From positions 23,413,883-23,477,882 of the forward strand of contig NC_092193.1 in assembly GCF_043641665.1 (NCBI RefSeq): DNA of 64,000 nt, given 5' to 3'. The notes below the pieces were generated by a model. It worked only from the letters and a program-made list of their open reading frames with translations. It did not search any database and was not told the DNA's origin. The position numbers were made by a program, and so were the translations under genes. Positions 25,141 through 36,243 of this stretch are shown piece by piece; within the stretch, counting starts at the first letter, position 1, and each line of letters begins with the position of its first letter. The DNA comes from Enoplosus armatus (lineage: Eukaryota; Chordata; Actinopteri; Centrarchiformes; Enoplosidae).

Positions 25141-26539
25141 CCATTCAGTTGCGTACGAAATAACAATTAACCTTTTAATGTTGAATTTCTTTTGTATTAT
25201 TATTTCGAGATTTCCTCTGTGGGGTTGACGGATGGAGAGTAAGGAAGGACAAAAGCACTAATGGACTTTATCATTGCGAGCACTTCCAGTAGTCCTCTAA
25301 CGTCCCTGCAGCGACTCAGGACATATCTGGTAGGTTCAGTGACTTTAGAGCGAGTCTAACAGTTTGCATTCTTGCATGTCATTTCTAACTATACCACTGG
25401 TATTTTGAAGTAGTCCTCCAGAGAAGTCTCAGTATTGTACTCTTACCTTATGGCTTTATCCAAATTAATCGTAGCCCCCCCCCCATGTCTTTAGTTACTC
25501 AGCAGTGACTTCATGATGTGTTTCGTTTACGAGTAAGAAGAGGGAAGAGGTTCGTCATAACAAACCCACATCAGGAGCGTTACAGCAGGCAGGCCCGGTG
25601 TGGACCGGCGAAGACACGCGGGCCCGTTCTGCTGGTTGGCTGTAGCGAAACTAGAGCCCTCGGGTCTCATTACGCTCTGTTTGCATTTGCCGTGCTGTCT
25701 CCGCCGATGACGTAACACGCCATTGGCTGGATAACGACGAGCACCAAGGAAAGAGAGAGAGAGAGAAAATCAATATATGGTATCAGCCCCTCCCCCCCCG
25801 CTCTTTTCAATGGCTTTGCCAGGGGTCCAATTTTGTATTGAATTTTGCTCAGTGATGTCAGAGCAGTGACTGGTCGACAATAGTAGACCTCTCTGTGTAG
25901 TCCATGACTACAGACCGTTATACCTGCCATTAAGCTCCATCCTGCTCAATTATAATCTGAATCACACTGAGATGTGTTCTAATCTGTGTGTGTGTGTGTA
26001 TCAGAAACTTTTTCTATTAATTTGCATAAAAGTCGAGTTGCTTTTTTAGCTCATTGAAACTCTTGTTGTGGACACTGAAGAGTCTGCCATGATATATGTT
26101 ATATATTGACATGTTGAGCTACAACTGCGGCTGCTGGCGAATTCAGATGCTGAATTCAATTTGCAGCCAACTTTCCTCTTGTCTTGTGGGCTTCATTTTC
26201 TCGCGGCAGTGCCCGACGCCGCTCAGCAGCCAACCCACGATTCCACAGCTTCTCAGCAGCACATTAACACGCCATCAGTCGAGGACTTTCAAACGAGTGG
26301 TAATTTACTTGCAAATGCATGACCACACAATTACCACACTGGCAGTGGTTGTCACTATGAGTAACAAGGAGTGGGTGATATGGATAAGATCCTCTGTTGC
26401 TGCATGTGTCATTTTATATTGTGAGAAGGTCAGTTTTGTTGCAAATCAGCTGAGAAACTGCGTATGTAAAATGACCAAATCCAGACAGGAAATGCCAGAG
26501 AAATCGAGGTATTCCATTGATTGACTGATGAACCATAAC
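25141..26539. other. no recognised gene; one CpG-rich patch
   Basis: 25550-25760 is richer in CpG than its surroundings and contains TGACGTAA (25708) next to CCATTGGCTG (CCAAT box-like) and a short GA run. It could be a small regulatory island; no exon is recognisable beside it. Confidence 0.4.
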
Positions 26540-26650
26540 CCTGAACCACAGACTTTATATAAAGATGGCCGACGCGCCTCAACTTCCTCACCACTGTACA
26601 AAAATGAAGCCAGAGTCTGCGCAGTGGTGATCGGGGGGGGGGCTAAATTT
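26540..26650 (+). mobile_element. TATATAAAGATGG repeat family, copy 1 (truncated)
   Basis: GACTTTATATAAAGATGGCCGACGCG then CTTCCTCACCACTGTACAAAAATGAAGCC and GCGCAGTGGTGATC. The same block opens the repeats at 38507 and 55092. Confidence 0.65.
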
Positions 26651-26881
26651 GCAGTGGCAAAGTTGCTGGTACTTTGCAAACTTATATATCTACAGCCCTG
26701 CAGATGGTCCCTGTTGTCATTTGATTCATTGTTGATAATAGAAAGTGCTGAGCTGGTTAGTGGAGCTGTAAGGAAAGGTCACAGCCCTCTCAGTACAACT
26801 GCTGAACACATTCAGAATAAGCACATTCTTGTAAAAGACACAAAATGAGTACTTTACTGAAGTTGATATTGAGGTATATCC

Positions 26882-26883
<2 letters not shown>

Positions 26884-26913
<30 letters not shown>
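26884..26913. repeat. (GT)n microsatellite
   Basis: About 14 GT units. Confidence 0.97.
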
Positions 26914-26914
<1 letters not shown>

Positions 26915-27971
26915 CCTGTATGGAAGAAAATGCCCATCAGGCCACATTAAATGAGTATCGTGTCTGCTTCCGGCGCTGGTATCCACCCTCAGAGGGTGAC
27001 TCAAAGGCTTTTTGTTCGGCAGCTTCCATTTAGCCCAAAATAACTTGATCTCAGCCCTATTTTCATTTCTCCTTCCGCCTACACACACAGCCTGCCTGGC
27101 ACATATGGCTCTTTGAAAAATGCAGCAGGAGGTGCTGGTAAAAGACGGAGGGGGTGGGGGATGGGGGGTGGGGGTTCAACTGTCAATCTCTCATCTGTTT
27201 TTTGTCCCTTCTATATAATCTTGTAGAGTTTGTTTCCGTCCGCTCCTCTACCTCCGTTCCTCTCCTCCTCACATAACTTATCTTTTCTCGCCTCGCCTCC
27301 AAGAAATGTACATTCAAGTATGTCAGTTGTATAAATAGCTCATTTCCAGTGCAGAGAATGATGTTGTCTTGCTGTTCCTGGTGTCTTTTGATCATAGGAA
27401 AGCTATTAATTGCAATATTGGGATATTGAGATACTGATAAGTCAATTGTAGCCTACATTCAGCTCAGTCAGTCAGGGGAACAAAAAAAAAGAAAAGAAAC
27501 AAAACCATCACAATAACAATCAGGTTTTGATGACACCAGTTGACACTCCGGTCCTGTTGTTTTCTCTCTGTGATGTTTCCTCATAATCCCTCACCAGCTT
27601 CCCACCCACCAACGCTGCCAATTGTGCTGAGAATTGAACATGGGTTTCTATGGGTAACAGCGGGATCAGTGCTTTGTGACTGACATCTATGTTTTTTTTT
27701 TTTTTTCATCAAATGACAGAAGCCACTCCACATGAACTACAGTGGTTCTGTTCAGGACTGAAGGGGCAGAAAGTTGGGATTGTTGGATTAGTTGCGGTTC
27801 TGATTTGGGCATCGTGACTGATTGGACCACGTCGGCTCCAGTCTGGGCCAGTTTGTTTGGTGTTGACAATCGGTAGATGAAGCCAAATAAATCTTTCTGG
27901 GAGTGAGATGAAAGGATTTAAATAAATCTCATGTCTATGTGTTAACTGACTGCAGAGCTGGAGTCAGGGCA
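26914..27971. other. no recognised gene
   Basis: G-rich patch at 27148-27175, T14 at 27692; otherwise nothing identified. Confidence 0.5.
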
Positions 27972-28523
27972 TGGTTAGCCTTAGCATAGCATATAGACTG
28001 GCACAGGGCGAAAGAGCTGTGCTGGGTCTGGTCCACAGCTCAGTAATACCCCTACCAAGCCTAAGTACTAAACAACTGGTTGATCTTGTTTTGTTTAATC
28101 CGGAGAAACAGGAAATGGTATAAATCATGGTGGTTTTACATGTATGTGCAGTTGCGTCCTGAACTATTTCTAGTTGATTCAACCGCCCAGTACCTTTGTG
28201 CAGAGTCTCAGGCTATTGGGTAGGTAGATACAGACGGTGAGCACAGGTTTTCAAAAATGGCAACCTCACTATCAAAACAAGATCTTACTAGGTTGCACAC
28301 AGTCACTGCGCCCTTCTGGTTGTTTGCCAAGAAATAGTTCCAGGACGCAACTGCCCATACATGTAAAACCACATGATTTTTACATTTCTGTTTATACAGA
28401 TTAAACAAACAAGATACAGTGTGTTAGTATTCGTTGGCACGTGTATTATTTCGTGTGGGCAGAGCCAGGCTAGCCGTTTCCCCGTGCCTCGAATCTTTAT
28501 GCTAAGCTAAGCTAAGCTAACCA
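27972..28523. mobile_element. foldback element with long inverted arms
   Basis: The left arm (TGGTTAGCC..., GATCTTGTTTTGTTTAATC..., GTGGTTTTACATGTATGTGC, TTGCGTCCTGAACTATTTCT) recurs as the reverse complement in the right arm (28326-28523, ending GCTAAGCTAAGCTAACCA). Arms are about 200 bases with a short unique loop near 28200-28300. The GCTTAGC/AAGACTGG/AACAGG pattern is common in fish genomes. No coding content. Confidence 0.8.
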
Positions 28524-28679
28524 CGCCCCGACGCCAGCTCTGTGCTTTCATTTACATGCACACTGCAACATAAATGAGCAACTTTTCTGATGGATGGCAT
28601 TTGTACTTTGATCTTCCGTCACAAGAATCCATGTTCTTGTCAGATGCAGGGGAGTCTAATCTTCTTGCCGCCCCTGTAT

Positions 28680-28862
28680 TTAATCAGTCATGATAGAGCG
28701 CTGCAGGAATGAGTCCAAAAACTTGGAGATAAGTTAACATTTTTACACTTCCGGTTCCCTCGTCTGGAAGTCAGTGGGTTTTTGGTTAGATGCCTGAAAT
28801 AAGGTCTGTGGTTAACACAAGCTTAAGAGGTTTTTAATAATTTATGCGTGATGTATCTAGCA
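28680..28862 (-). mobile_element. copy C of the 1040-1680 transposon family, reversed and partial
   Basis: Read on the minus strand it shares AAGCTTGTGTTAACCACAGACC, CACTGACTTCCAGACGAGGG and the terminal CATTCCTGCAGCGCTCTA with the right half of copy A (1525-1666). Confidence 0.8.
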
Positions 28863-29956
28863 GGTAACAGGTCTGCTGCCAGCTTGAGAAAAAAGGAGCC
28901 CTACTAGTCCTTTAGATTCTCTGTTGACAGACAACATGTTAGTTGCAGAATCAAATTACTTTCGTCATCTGTCATGTTGGTTTTTGGGACATCTTTGCAT
29001 CGCCCTGTTTCGATTAATGTCATTTGCTTTGGTTTGGTCAGAGAAAAAACAAGAAATTTGAAAATGCCGCCTTCGGCGTTGGGAAACTGACGGGCAATTT
29101 TTTCAGACCAAAGGATTCATAGAAAACAGAATGGGCAGATTAATTGAAATAATCCGTAGTTGCAGCCCATTTGTGGATGGTAAATGACATTTTTATTTTA
29201 AAGGTCTTCACTGCCTTGAGGAAAGCTGTAACTCTCGCCATTGTGTGTACTCTAATGTGTGCAATGTGCTCAGTAGTGGCCGGTGCCATCAAAGTAAGGG
29301 GGAACCATCCACCCGAACGTCACCTTTCCTTCCGTCTTAAGTAGTGGGCATATTCCCTATATATATTCAGAATGACTCTCCTCCCGCTAGTCACAGTCAC
29401 AAAAGTATTTGCTCAGGTTATTGTACAGTCACATTCAGTGGAATCAGATGTAGATTGCTGCTGGTAGAAAAGAAAAAACGCTGCTTATTTAAGCCCACCA
29501 TTCGAAGTGAATCACTTCCTCCCTCCATTCAGTCAAGCTTTATTTTTAGACACAGTGTTGTGAGTACGTCTTTCCAGTGAGACGCAGAAAGTCGGTGGCC
29601 TCTATTTTATACATTTAAAAAAACCCAACTAATTATATATTTTTTATTGCCGATAGGCAATATAGCGGCTGAACGGTGACACGTGGGAACACATACACGC
29701 TGACACAACACGTCTGTCACTGAGACACATTGCATCGCATCACAAAAAAAAGACGACGCAGAGCGAAGACTGACGACAATGCGACAGAGGTGTCAGATAC
29801 AATGGGCACATTTGTTACTGAAATAAGTGTGTGTGCATGTGTGGGAACTGTGGAGAGAAGGAAGAAGGGGGGGGGGGTAGAAGAAACAGAAAAGCTGTAT
29901 GACAGAGAGATTTTTGAGGGTGGGTGGAGGGAGAGTTCTCGTTATAATTGACAGAG
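28863..29956. other. sequence upstream of the putative first exon
   Basis: No coding features. The last 100 bases are purine-rich (GGAAGAAGG, G10 at 29869), compatible with either a 5' UTR or simple low complexity. No TATA box in the expected place. Confidence 0.4.
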
Positions 29957-30011
29957 ATGGCTGCCCAGGCCCCAGTCTACCTCTGCAGCTACAGAGAGGA
30001 CGATGTACAAG
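29957..30011 (+). CDS. possible upstream coding exon of the DLGAP1-like gene (N-terminal extension)
   Basis: The 55-base stretch starts with an ATG in good context (G at -3 and +4) and reads MAAQAPVYLCSYREDDVQ plus one base, then meets a strong donor (CAAG|GTAAGG). The next strong acceptor downstream is at 34708/34709 (long pyrimidine tract, TTCCAG). Joining the two gives a GAG codon and an uninterrupted frame through 38 more codons into the conserved MKGL start at 34825, so the extension would be 57 residues. The upstream 100 bases are purine-rich and could be 5' UTR. I see this arrangement directly; that it is used is inference. A phase match has a one-in-three chance of being accidental, and I do not recognise the 18 residues from any DLGAP isoform. 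The exon could instead belong to a non-coding leader or to nothing. Confidence 0.33.
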
Positions 30012-30239
30012 GTAAGGGGAGCGGAGGCTGGATCAGGGGGGTCTATTGATTGCTCTTTGCAGGGGGATTTAGGTGTTTAGGGTGTCCCTGTCGTAGGCCA
30101 CGCCCAGTCCCTTTTCCGGAGGGTGCTGGCCCGTGTAGGGGGCTGCCTCGTGCCCCATAGGCAGTGGACTTGATGCGTAGTGGGTGAGGGGAAGAGAGCA
30201 AGGTCAGGTTTAAAACAGAACAAAACAAAAAGAATGTGA

Positions 30240-30830
30240 AACAAATAAAGAATTAATTATTATAACTATTCATTATTAATGGAAAATGAGATGAATAATA
30301 GTAATTAATAATAGTAATAATCACCATCATATATTTGTCTATATATAATAAATGAGGAAAATGTAGGAACGAGAATAGGTGACATACGTTTTGTTTTAGT
30401 GGCGTTAATACTAATAATTAATACTATGCTTTTGTGTCGTTTCTTTTTTAGAAAAAGCGTTACATTATTATAATAATATCATCATTACCAATAATGACAG
30501 TAAAAGTAAAAATATCACCAATATTATCATTATCATTAATACCACCAACAACAGCAACAACTAAAATGACAATAACAATAATAACCTACTTATTATTCTT
30601 ATTGATATTACTATCACCACAATCACTACTAGCATTACTAAGGTTATTAATCATAATAATGCTGGCAAACAACAAAAGAAAAAAAACTAAAACGAGACAA
30701 TACAAAATAAATAAGCTAATTAAAACAAATCAGTGGGGGGGGTTCGCATTAGAATATTATTAGAATCATTATTATTACCATTATCACTATCACCATCAGC
30801 ACTAATAATAATAATAATAATAACAATCAT
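30240..30830. repeat. low-complexity ATT/ATC-rich region
   Basis: The stretch is a patchwork of ATT, AAT, ATC and ACC triplets (for example AATAATAATAATAATAATAA near 30805), probably a decayed (ATT)n array. The 89-codon frame at 30494 is a consequence of the composition. Confidence 0.85.
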
Positions 30831-30954
30831 TTTCAGGTTGTAGTAGGTTGAGAAGCCAGAATAAAGATACCGAGAAGGTCAGAAATGAGAATGTTTCCTC
30901 GAAGACTGCCATGTTTTTTTTTTGAGTGTCTTGATTGGAAGAATTGTTTTTAAG

Positions 30955-31340
30955 TTAAGATAATCCTTTATTAATCCCTCAGCGGGGAAATTTGCATTGT
31001 TACAGCAGCAGACAGGACAGTGCAATAGAGTAGAAAGTCAAGATGTAATAAATAAAAACAATAAAGACCGTTACTACTAGCTACTAAAACTAAAAAAAAC
31101 ATTATAATTTACAGATTTACAATTTACATATACACTTATTTGCATTTGCATACAATTTACATTTAAAGTTTACATTTTCTTAGCGACCATTGGAGAAAAT
31201 GAGCAAGCTGTTCTTGTACTTGTTTGGTAAATTGATTCTTGAAGACCGGGAGCTGTGGGCATGGAGGGATTCTCAGGGTCTCTAACCAGCTTTACCTCCC
31301 GTGCAACAGTGCTAACCACTACGCCACCATGCCGCCCCAG
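30955..31340 (-). mobile_element. LINE/SINE 3'-end type repeats
   Basis: TTTATTAATCCCTCAGCGGGGAAATT followed by GTTACAGCAGCAG and CAATAGAGTAGAAAG is the 3'-end block of a common fish retroposon, reversed. At 31285-31337, GTGCTAACCACTACGCCACC and ATGCCGCCCC are the reverse complement of a tRNA-like SINE head (GGGCGGCATGGTGGCGTAGTGG). Confidence 0.65.
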
Positions 31341-31923
31341 ATGTCTTTACTTATTCCTACCAAGAAGTCGGTGGCGGGAGAGATGGTTAGATCAGTGTTC
31401 CAGCTAGTTGCTGGACCTGCTTCAGAATCATCTTGAGTTTGTGAAGTTTTGAGATTAGCGTGTAATAAGTTTTGTTTTGATTGTGGATTTAAGTTGTGGG
31501 TACTCCAGAAACTGCTGTCTCCGAACTCCGTACTTCTTCATAAGGTCTTTGAAGTCTAGGAACTGATAAATGTGGGAAAAAAAACGATGGCGCCCTTGTG
31601 TAATAGTGAAGAGGAGTACTGTGAAGTTGGAAATCAGGGTTGTGCCAAGTAGGAGTGTATTTGTTGGAGTAGAATTACAAATCTCACTGACTTTCCTCTC
31701 ATGTGGCCTCTTTTTTTGATGTCTCTGAAAAGCACGTAGCAGTGAACTCGGACAAACCTTTCTTGCGCCAAGTGTGGGGAACGTGTCTTTAGATGCGGTT
31801 CACCTCCTGATCCCAGGTGTCCACCGACTTATCTGCTCCATTTGAGCTTTCTCATGGAGTTCAAAAAACGCAAAGAGATGTGGGATCGCAAACCGTCCCA
31901 ACGAAGGTCCCAGCATATGATGA

Positions 31924-32278
31924 AGAGCTACAGTGTGAAATGCAAAGACATTTTTCTGGTCTTTTTATTGTGAATAGACAAATGTTTCAGGGACGGGGAT
32001 TCTGTGCGGGATTCTATTGGTCCGATAAACTCTCCTGCCAGCACCCGAGGCATAATTAAAATGATTTCCTCTTTCGCTTGTTTGTGAAACCGCTGACCCA
32101 ACATTCTGGCAAATATGTAACGATGTCCGCTGCACTCCGATTTGCTAGAGCATTCGTGCGATTACCGCAAAGACGGAGCTCAGAAAAACTGAGATGCGCA
32201 AAGAAAAAGCTATGAATTGCAAAGCAAAAATAAGGAAAAAGCAACACAGTCGTGCTTTGCATTTCACATTGTAGCTCT
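31924..32278. mobile_element. MITE with 24-bp near-perfect inverted repeats
   Basis: AGAGCTACAGTGTGAAATGCAAAG at the left equals the reverse complement of the right end except for one base (AGAGCTACAATGTGAAATGC...). The 355-base element is non-coding. Either the repeat is 24 bases long, or TA is the target duplication and the true ends are CARTGTGAAATGC, as in Tc1/mariner elements; the flanking GAGC/GCTC would then be part of a palindromic target. Confidence 0.75.
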
Positions 32279-33361
32279 ACACATCCTTTTCAATGGACAT
32301 AATGAACTGACACAAGCACAGCAGACCAGAGGCACTTTTAATTGCTTTTGACCATTACCATGGTTGTGACTTATATGAATATTTTTAAGATCGCTTCCTG
32401 AACACCTCACGACTAACGGACGGATTTGATACTAGCTTAGCTTTTGAGACCCACCTTCAAAAAAAAACCCAGTGGCCGGCCCACTGGCTTTCACATCAGA
32501 TGGATCGCACCAGTATCGCCTTGGAAGCGGGCCGAAAACAACCTTTTCAGGCGGTCTCAGTTCGGTTTTTGCTGGTCCGCACCAGGGTTCGATGGACAGC
32601 TTTCATACCAGCCCAAGCCAACCGCACTAAGCTGGGAGAACGCGCCAGAGTTTGTTTTAACAGACCTAAACGGGTCAGAGATTTGCAGTGGCATGGCAAA
32701 TTCGCTGGGTGATGTAATATTTACCACAGTAACTGACCTTGTTGCCACACAAGAATGTTGATTTCGGACATTAGCCCACATTATGTTCAATGACATTCCT
32801 ATGCAACTATAGCATGCTTGAAGATAGGGAGAAATCATGGTTCAACAATGATATGTATTTAATGATAAATATTGTTAATGGCCTGGGTGGAAATTAATGT
32901 TGGAAATAGAAAACAGTAAGTCAGAATTGCATTGACCTTCCTGTCTTTTACAGGATTTTATATACGGGACTATGTGTTGTCACCGTGAGGTTGCCCGGCA
33001 ACCAGCAGAGATTTCAGGAAGTGGAATTTCCCCGCCAAGAAATACCATGCCACTATTATGGCTAAAAGTTCAAAACCTTTTGTGAATTATTCCCTGTTAT
33101 TTTTCTGTGCTATTAATTCACTTAAACATTATGTTTAACGTATACCAGTTGTCTAATTGATTTGACATATTTCAAACTAATTACATTATACTGAAATTTG
33201 ACAAATTATATCAGTTGTTGATCTTCAGTAATAGTGATGATTTCATTTTGAAAGACATCTTTTCAGACAAGGAACCAAAAGCCACAGTTTGTATGTGATA
33301 TCTGTAAGCGCTCCAGATGGAGAGTGTGTGTGTGTGTGTGGGGGGGGGGTTCTACTGATCT

Positions 33362-33400
<39 letters not shown>

Positions 33401-34301
33401 TGTGTGGCTTATCCCAGCTCACTGGCAGTTACTGTAGCTTGTTAGCAGCCCTTCTACCAGTGGAGCTGTCAAGTTGTGTTGAGCAGTTGTGTCACGGGCC
33501 AAGTAGGACAGAGGAAACTCACTCACACGTACCTATCCTGCAACTCCACCACGAATGCAAGAGTGCGAGTACACACACAGCCATGCATGCAGCGTGCACA
33601 CCAACGCTAATAAAACTGCCTTGCGATCAGTCAGATCCCTGGAGCCTTTTCCCACAGTCGCCTGAGATGTGAACTCACTGTTATATAAGGTCAGAGAGAG
33701 GGGACTTCTTACAGCACTGTTACCTGCTCCAATAAGCGCAGGCTGAATGGATGTGTTTGCCTAGTGCACTGAGTAGAAGTGAAAAAGACAGGCCTCCAAC
33801 TGGAAAAAGACATCAATTTTTAATCTTTATCATCCCTCTGCTGCCTGTGTTTATGTTCGGATTCACTGGGCCAACACCGAATCTGTTTGGATGGAACTGC
33901 TCCATTGGCAGGTTCCAGTGGCCCGAATCAACCAATCCGCTTTTTCGGTTTGGTCCAGCGATTTGGAGGTTTGGTGTTGCCCCAAGCAACCGCTTGTTCT
34001 TGGTTACCTAGAGTTCACCTTTTTTTTTGCAACTTTGACCATGTGGACATGCACGATTGGCCAATGGAAACACCGACGCCCAACAGTGTGTTTGAAAAAT
34101 TGAGTCTGGGGTGTGTCATCCCCCTCGACCACATTCTGTATCTTCGCTCTTATAGACAGTTTAAAGTCCACGGTCGCTCTGCTGAATATGTATTTATTAC
34201 AGACGCCAGAATCATGACTTCACGATAATTGTTCGAGCTGAGTATGGGTCATAAGCTAAATCATTTTGATGGATTAACATCATGTAGCACAACAATTAAA
34301 A
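32279..34301. other. intronic sequence, unidentified
   Basis: Contains the compound GT microsatellite. GC-rich patches at 32470-32660 and 33860-34010 (TTTGGTCCAGCG, GGTTCCAGTGGCC) look like fragments of DNA elements but I cannot place their ends. Confidence 0.45.
33325..33400. repeat. compound (GT)n - G9 - (GT)n microsatellite
   Basis: Two GT arrays separated by a nine-G run and a short unique spacer; in the putative first intron. Confidence 0.95.
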
Positions 34302-34531
34302 TAGGGTGGCTCAGGGCTTAGCACTGCAGCCGCATAGCAAGCAAATTCTGGATTTGAATCTCCAAGCCTTTCTGCCCGGAGTTTGCGTCTTGTCCGTGTG
34401 TCGGGACTCTGGAGACTCTGTTTAGGGTGTACATGCCTCACACCCAATCTATCTCTGAATAGACTGGGATGCTTTTCACTGTGGGAACAAAGTGGATCAA
34501 CAAACTCTCCCATTAAAACAGGACTGTGGGG
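34302..34531 (+). mobile_element. tRNA-headed SINE just upstream of exon 2
   Basis: GTGGCTCAGGGCTTAGCACTG (A-box region), TGGATTTGAATCTCC (B box, 34349-34363) and CGGAGTTTGCGTCTTGTCCG (central domain) occur in SINE order. Diverged, so old. It ends about 180 bases before the exon 2 acceptor. Confidence 0.75.
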
Positions 34532-34708
34532 CACATGGGGATGATGATGTTAACATCTACGACATTAATATAATTTAATAAAAACCCAGGGGGTTGGGTT
34601 TTAATACATTTAATTTGGTCCTATATTATTCCCATGGTACAACTTGTTTTTTGTTGGACTTGCATTAACTGTTTGTCTTCTTGCTCCTCTCTCTTCCTTG
34701 TCTTCCAG

Positions 34709-34824
34709 AGTCTGCAGCTCTCCTCTCAGGGACAGTATTCTGCAGCCCTTCTCTGGTCAGGGGCCTGCCTGGCATCTCTCATCCATATCATTCCTCTTTC
34801 CATCCACCCATCCTTCCCCCTGTC
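34709..34824 (+). other. dlgap1: 5' part of DLGAP1 exon 2: leader or N-terminal extension
   Basis: A very good splice acceptor ends at 34708: about 40 bases of CT-rich sequence then TTCCAG. It proves that at least one exon lies upstream. The 116 bases between it and the conserved ATG have no stop in the frame of the protein, so they may be translated in a transcript with an upstream in-frame start, or serve as 5' UTR. A second AG at 34709-34710 could act as a nearby alternative acceptor and would shift the frame by two bases. In the known family the usual start is the downstream MKGL. Confidence 0.8.
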
Positions 34825-36243
34825 ATGAAAGGCCTGTCCAGTAGTCGGAGTCACCATCACGTGGTCTCCTATGAACCATCATATGATCCACTGGGTCACC
34901 ATGTTGACCGCAAGCCATATTTGATCAGTCAGAATGACATGCCTGTGCCCATTCCAATGCCGCATCCAGCTGAGCTGCCCTACTACAATGCTCAGCGTAC
35001 CTCATACCCCTCTGACAGCAACAGCATCGTCCCATACGGAACCTTCCCAAGGAGGTGCCACTCCACCTCCTCATCTCACCATCCTGAGGTAAAGGATGAG
35101 TGTATGGCCATGGTACCATATGTAGGAGGAGGAGGGGGAGGAGGAGGTGGAGGAGGAGGAGGCTATGGAGGTAAAACGCCCACCCGGGTACCAGCAAACT
35201 TTGCGGACCCGTTTGAGCGTCAGCTGTCATTTTCCAGAGAAGGCTATCATACACTGCAGTACAAACGAGGAGTACTGGCCCACAGTGGGGGGATGGGGGC
35301 CAACAACAACAACAATGACAGCCCAGGGAGAATTCGCCACCTTGTCCACTCAGTCCAGAAACTCTTCACCAAGTCACATTCATTGGAGGGGCCACATCAC
35401 ACACAGTCCTCCAAGGGGGCCAATAATGGGAGCGTTAATGGTAGTGGTGGTGGTGGTGGAGGAGGTGGTGGTGGTGGTTCAAGGGCCAGCCCAGAAGGTG
35501 AAACTCCACCAGTGGGAGTGCGCCACCGGAAGCGCAGCAAGAGTCGTGAGCGCTGTCGATCAGCGGAGCCCAAGCATCGAAGCCACCACCACCACCACCA
35601 CCAGCTTCACGGCTCAGCATCTGCTCCGGGCTCCGGATATTGGAGCTCAGATGACAATCTGGAACGGGAGCTGTGTCTCTACCACCCTCACCACCACCAA
35701 CCTCCACCCTCACCCTCACCCTCCATTTCCCCCTCGCCCATCGCCATGACAATGGGCCGGTACCCTGGCAACAACCCCGACAAGTTCCCCCAGACTCCCC
35801 TCCCCAGTCTATCCTCCTCGCAGTCCCAGCAGTACTTCATGATGGACCCTTACGGCACACTCAACGAGCACACACACACCCACGCACACCATGGCCACAC
35901 ACACCACCATTCTGCACTCAAAGTCTCCCGGAGCAACAACGATGTGAAGTATGCAGTGTCGTCGGCATGTGTGCCAGTTAGTGGTAGCAGCAATAACAGC
36001 GGTGGCGGTATCGGTGGAGGAAGTGGCCCCTTGCTGCCACTGGGCCTTGTGGACGGGCCCCTTGTGAAGAAAGGGGCATGGTCGTCGAGCCTAACGGTGA
36101 GCAGGGCCCGAGAGGTCTACACCAACAACAGCAGCCACAGCCAGCTACGAGCCAGCGCAGGATCCGGTAACCTAAACCTAGATAGAGCTCTAGTCAAATC
36201 TAAGGGCAGTCAGCAGCAGGAGCGCTCTTGCCATTTCTTACAG
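34825..36243 (+). CDS. dlgap1: DLGAP1/SAPAP1 large N-terminal coding exon (exon 2)
   Basis: This exon encodes 473 residues of a SAPAP/GKAP scaffold protein, which sits in the postsynaptic density and links PSD-95-type MAGUKs to Shank. The start MKGLSSSRSHHH is the family start; DRKPYLIS, FERQLSFSREGYHTLQYKR, SPGRIRHLVHSVQKLFTKSH (residues 166-185), YWSSDDNLE, MTMGR, SRSNNDVK, AWSSSLTVSRAREVY and ERSCHFLQ follow in the family order and match DLGAP1 better than DLGAP2, 3 or 4 from memory. The donor is CAG|GTAATT after a complete codon (phase 0). Unlike mammalian DLGAP1 it carries long insertions: 13 Gly (101-113), 11 Gly (208-218), six His (254-259), a His/Pro/Ser tract around 287-305 and a His/Thr tract around 346-362. 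These are imperfect GGA, GGT and CAC repeats. Reading past the donor stops at 36409, so intron retention would truncate the protein. Which teleost copy (a or b) cannot be told. Confidence 0.95.

Noticed and set aside
30494..30763. Open frame of 89 codons rich in Ile, Thr and Leu
   Set aside because: Generated by the ATT/ATC-rich low-complexity region.
35435..35752. Other-frame and antisense open frames across exon 2
   Set aside because: Results of the GGT, CAC and CCT repeats in the true coding frame.
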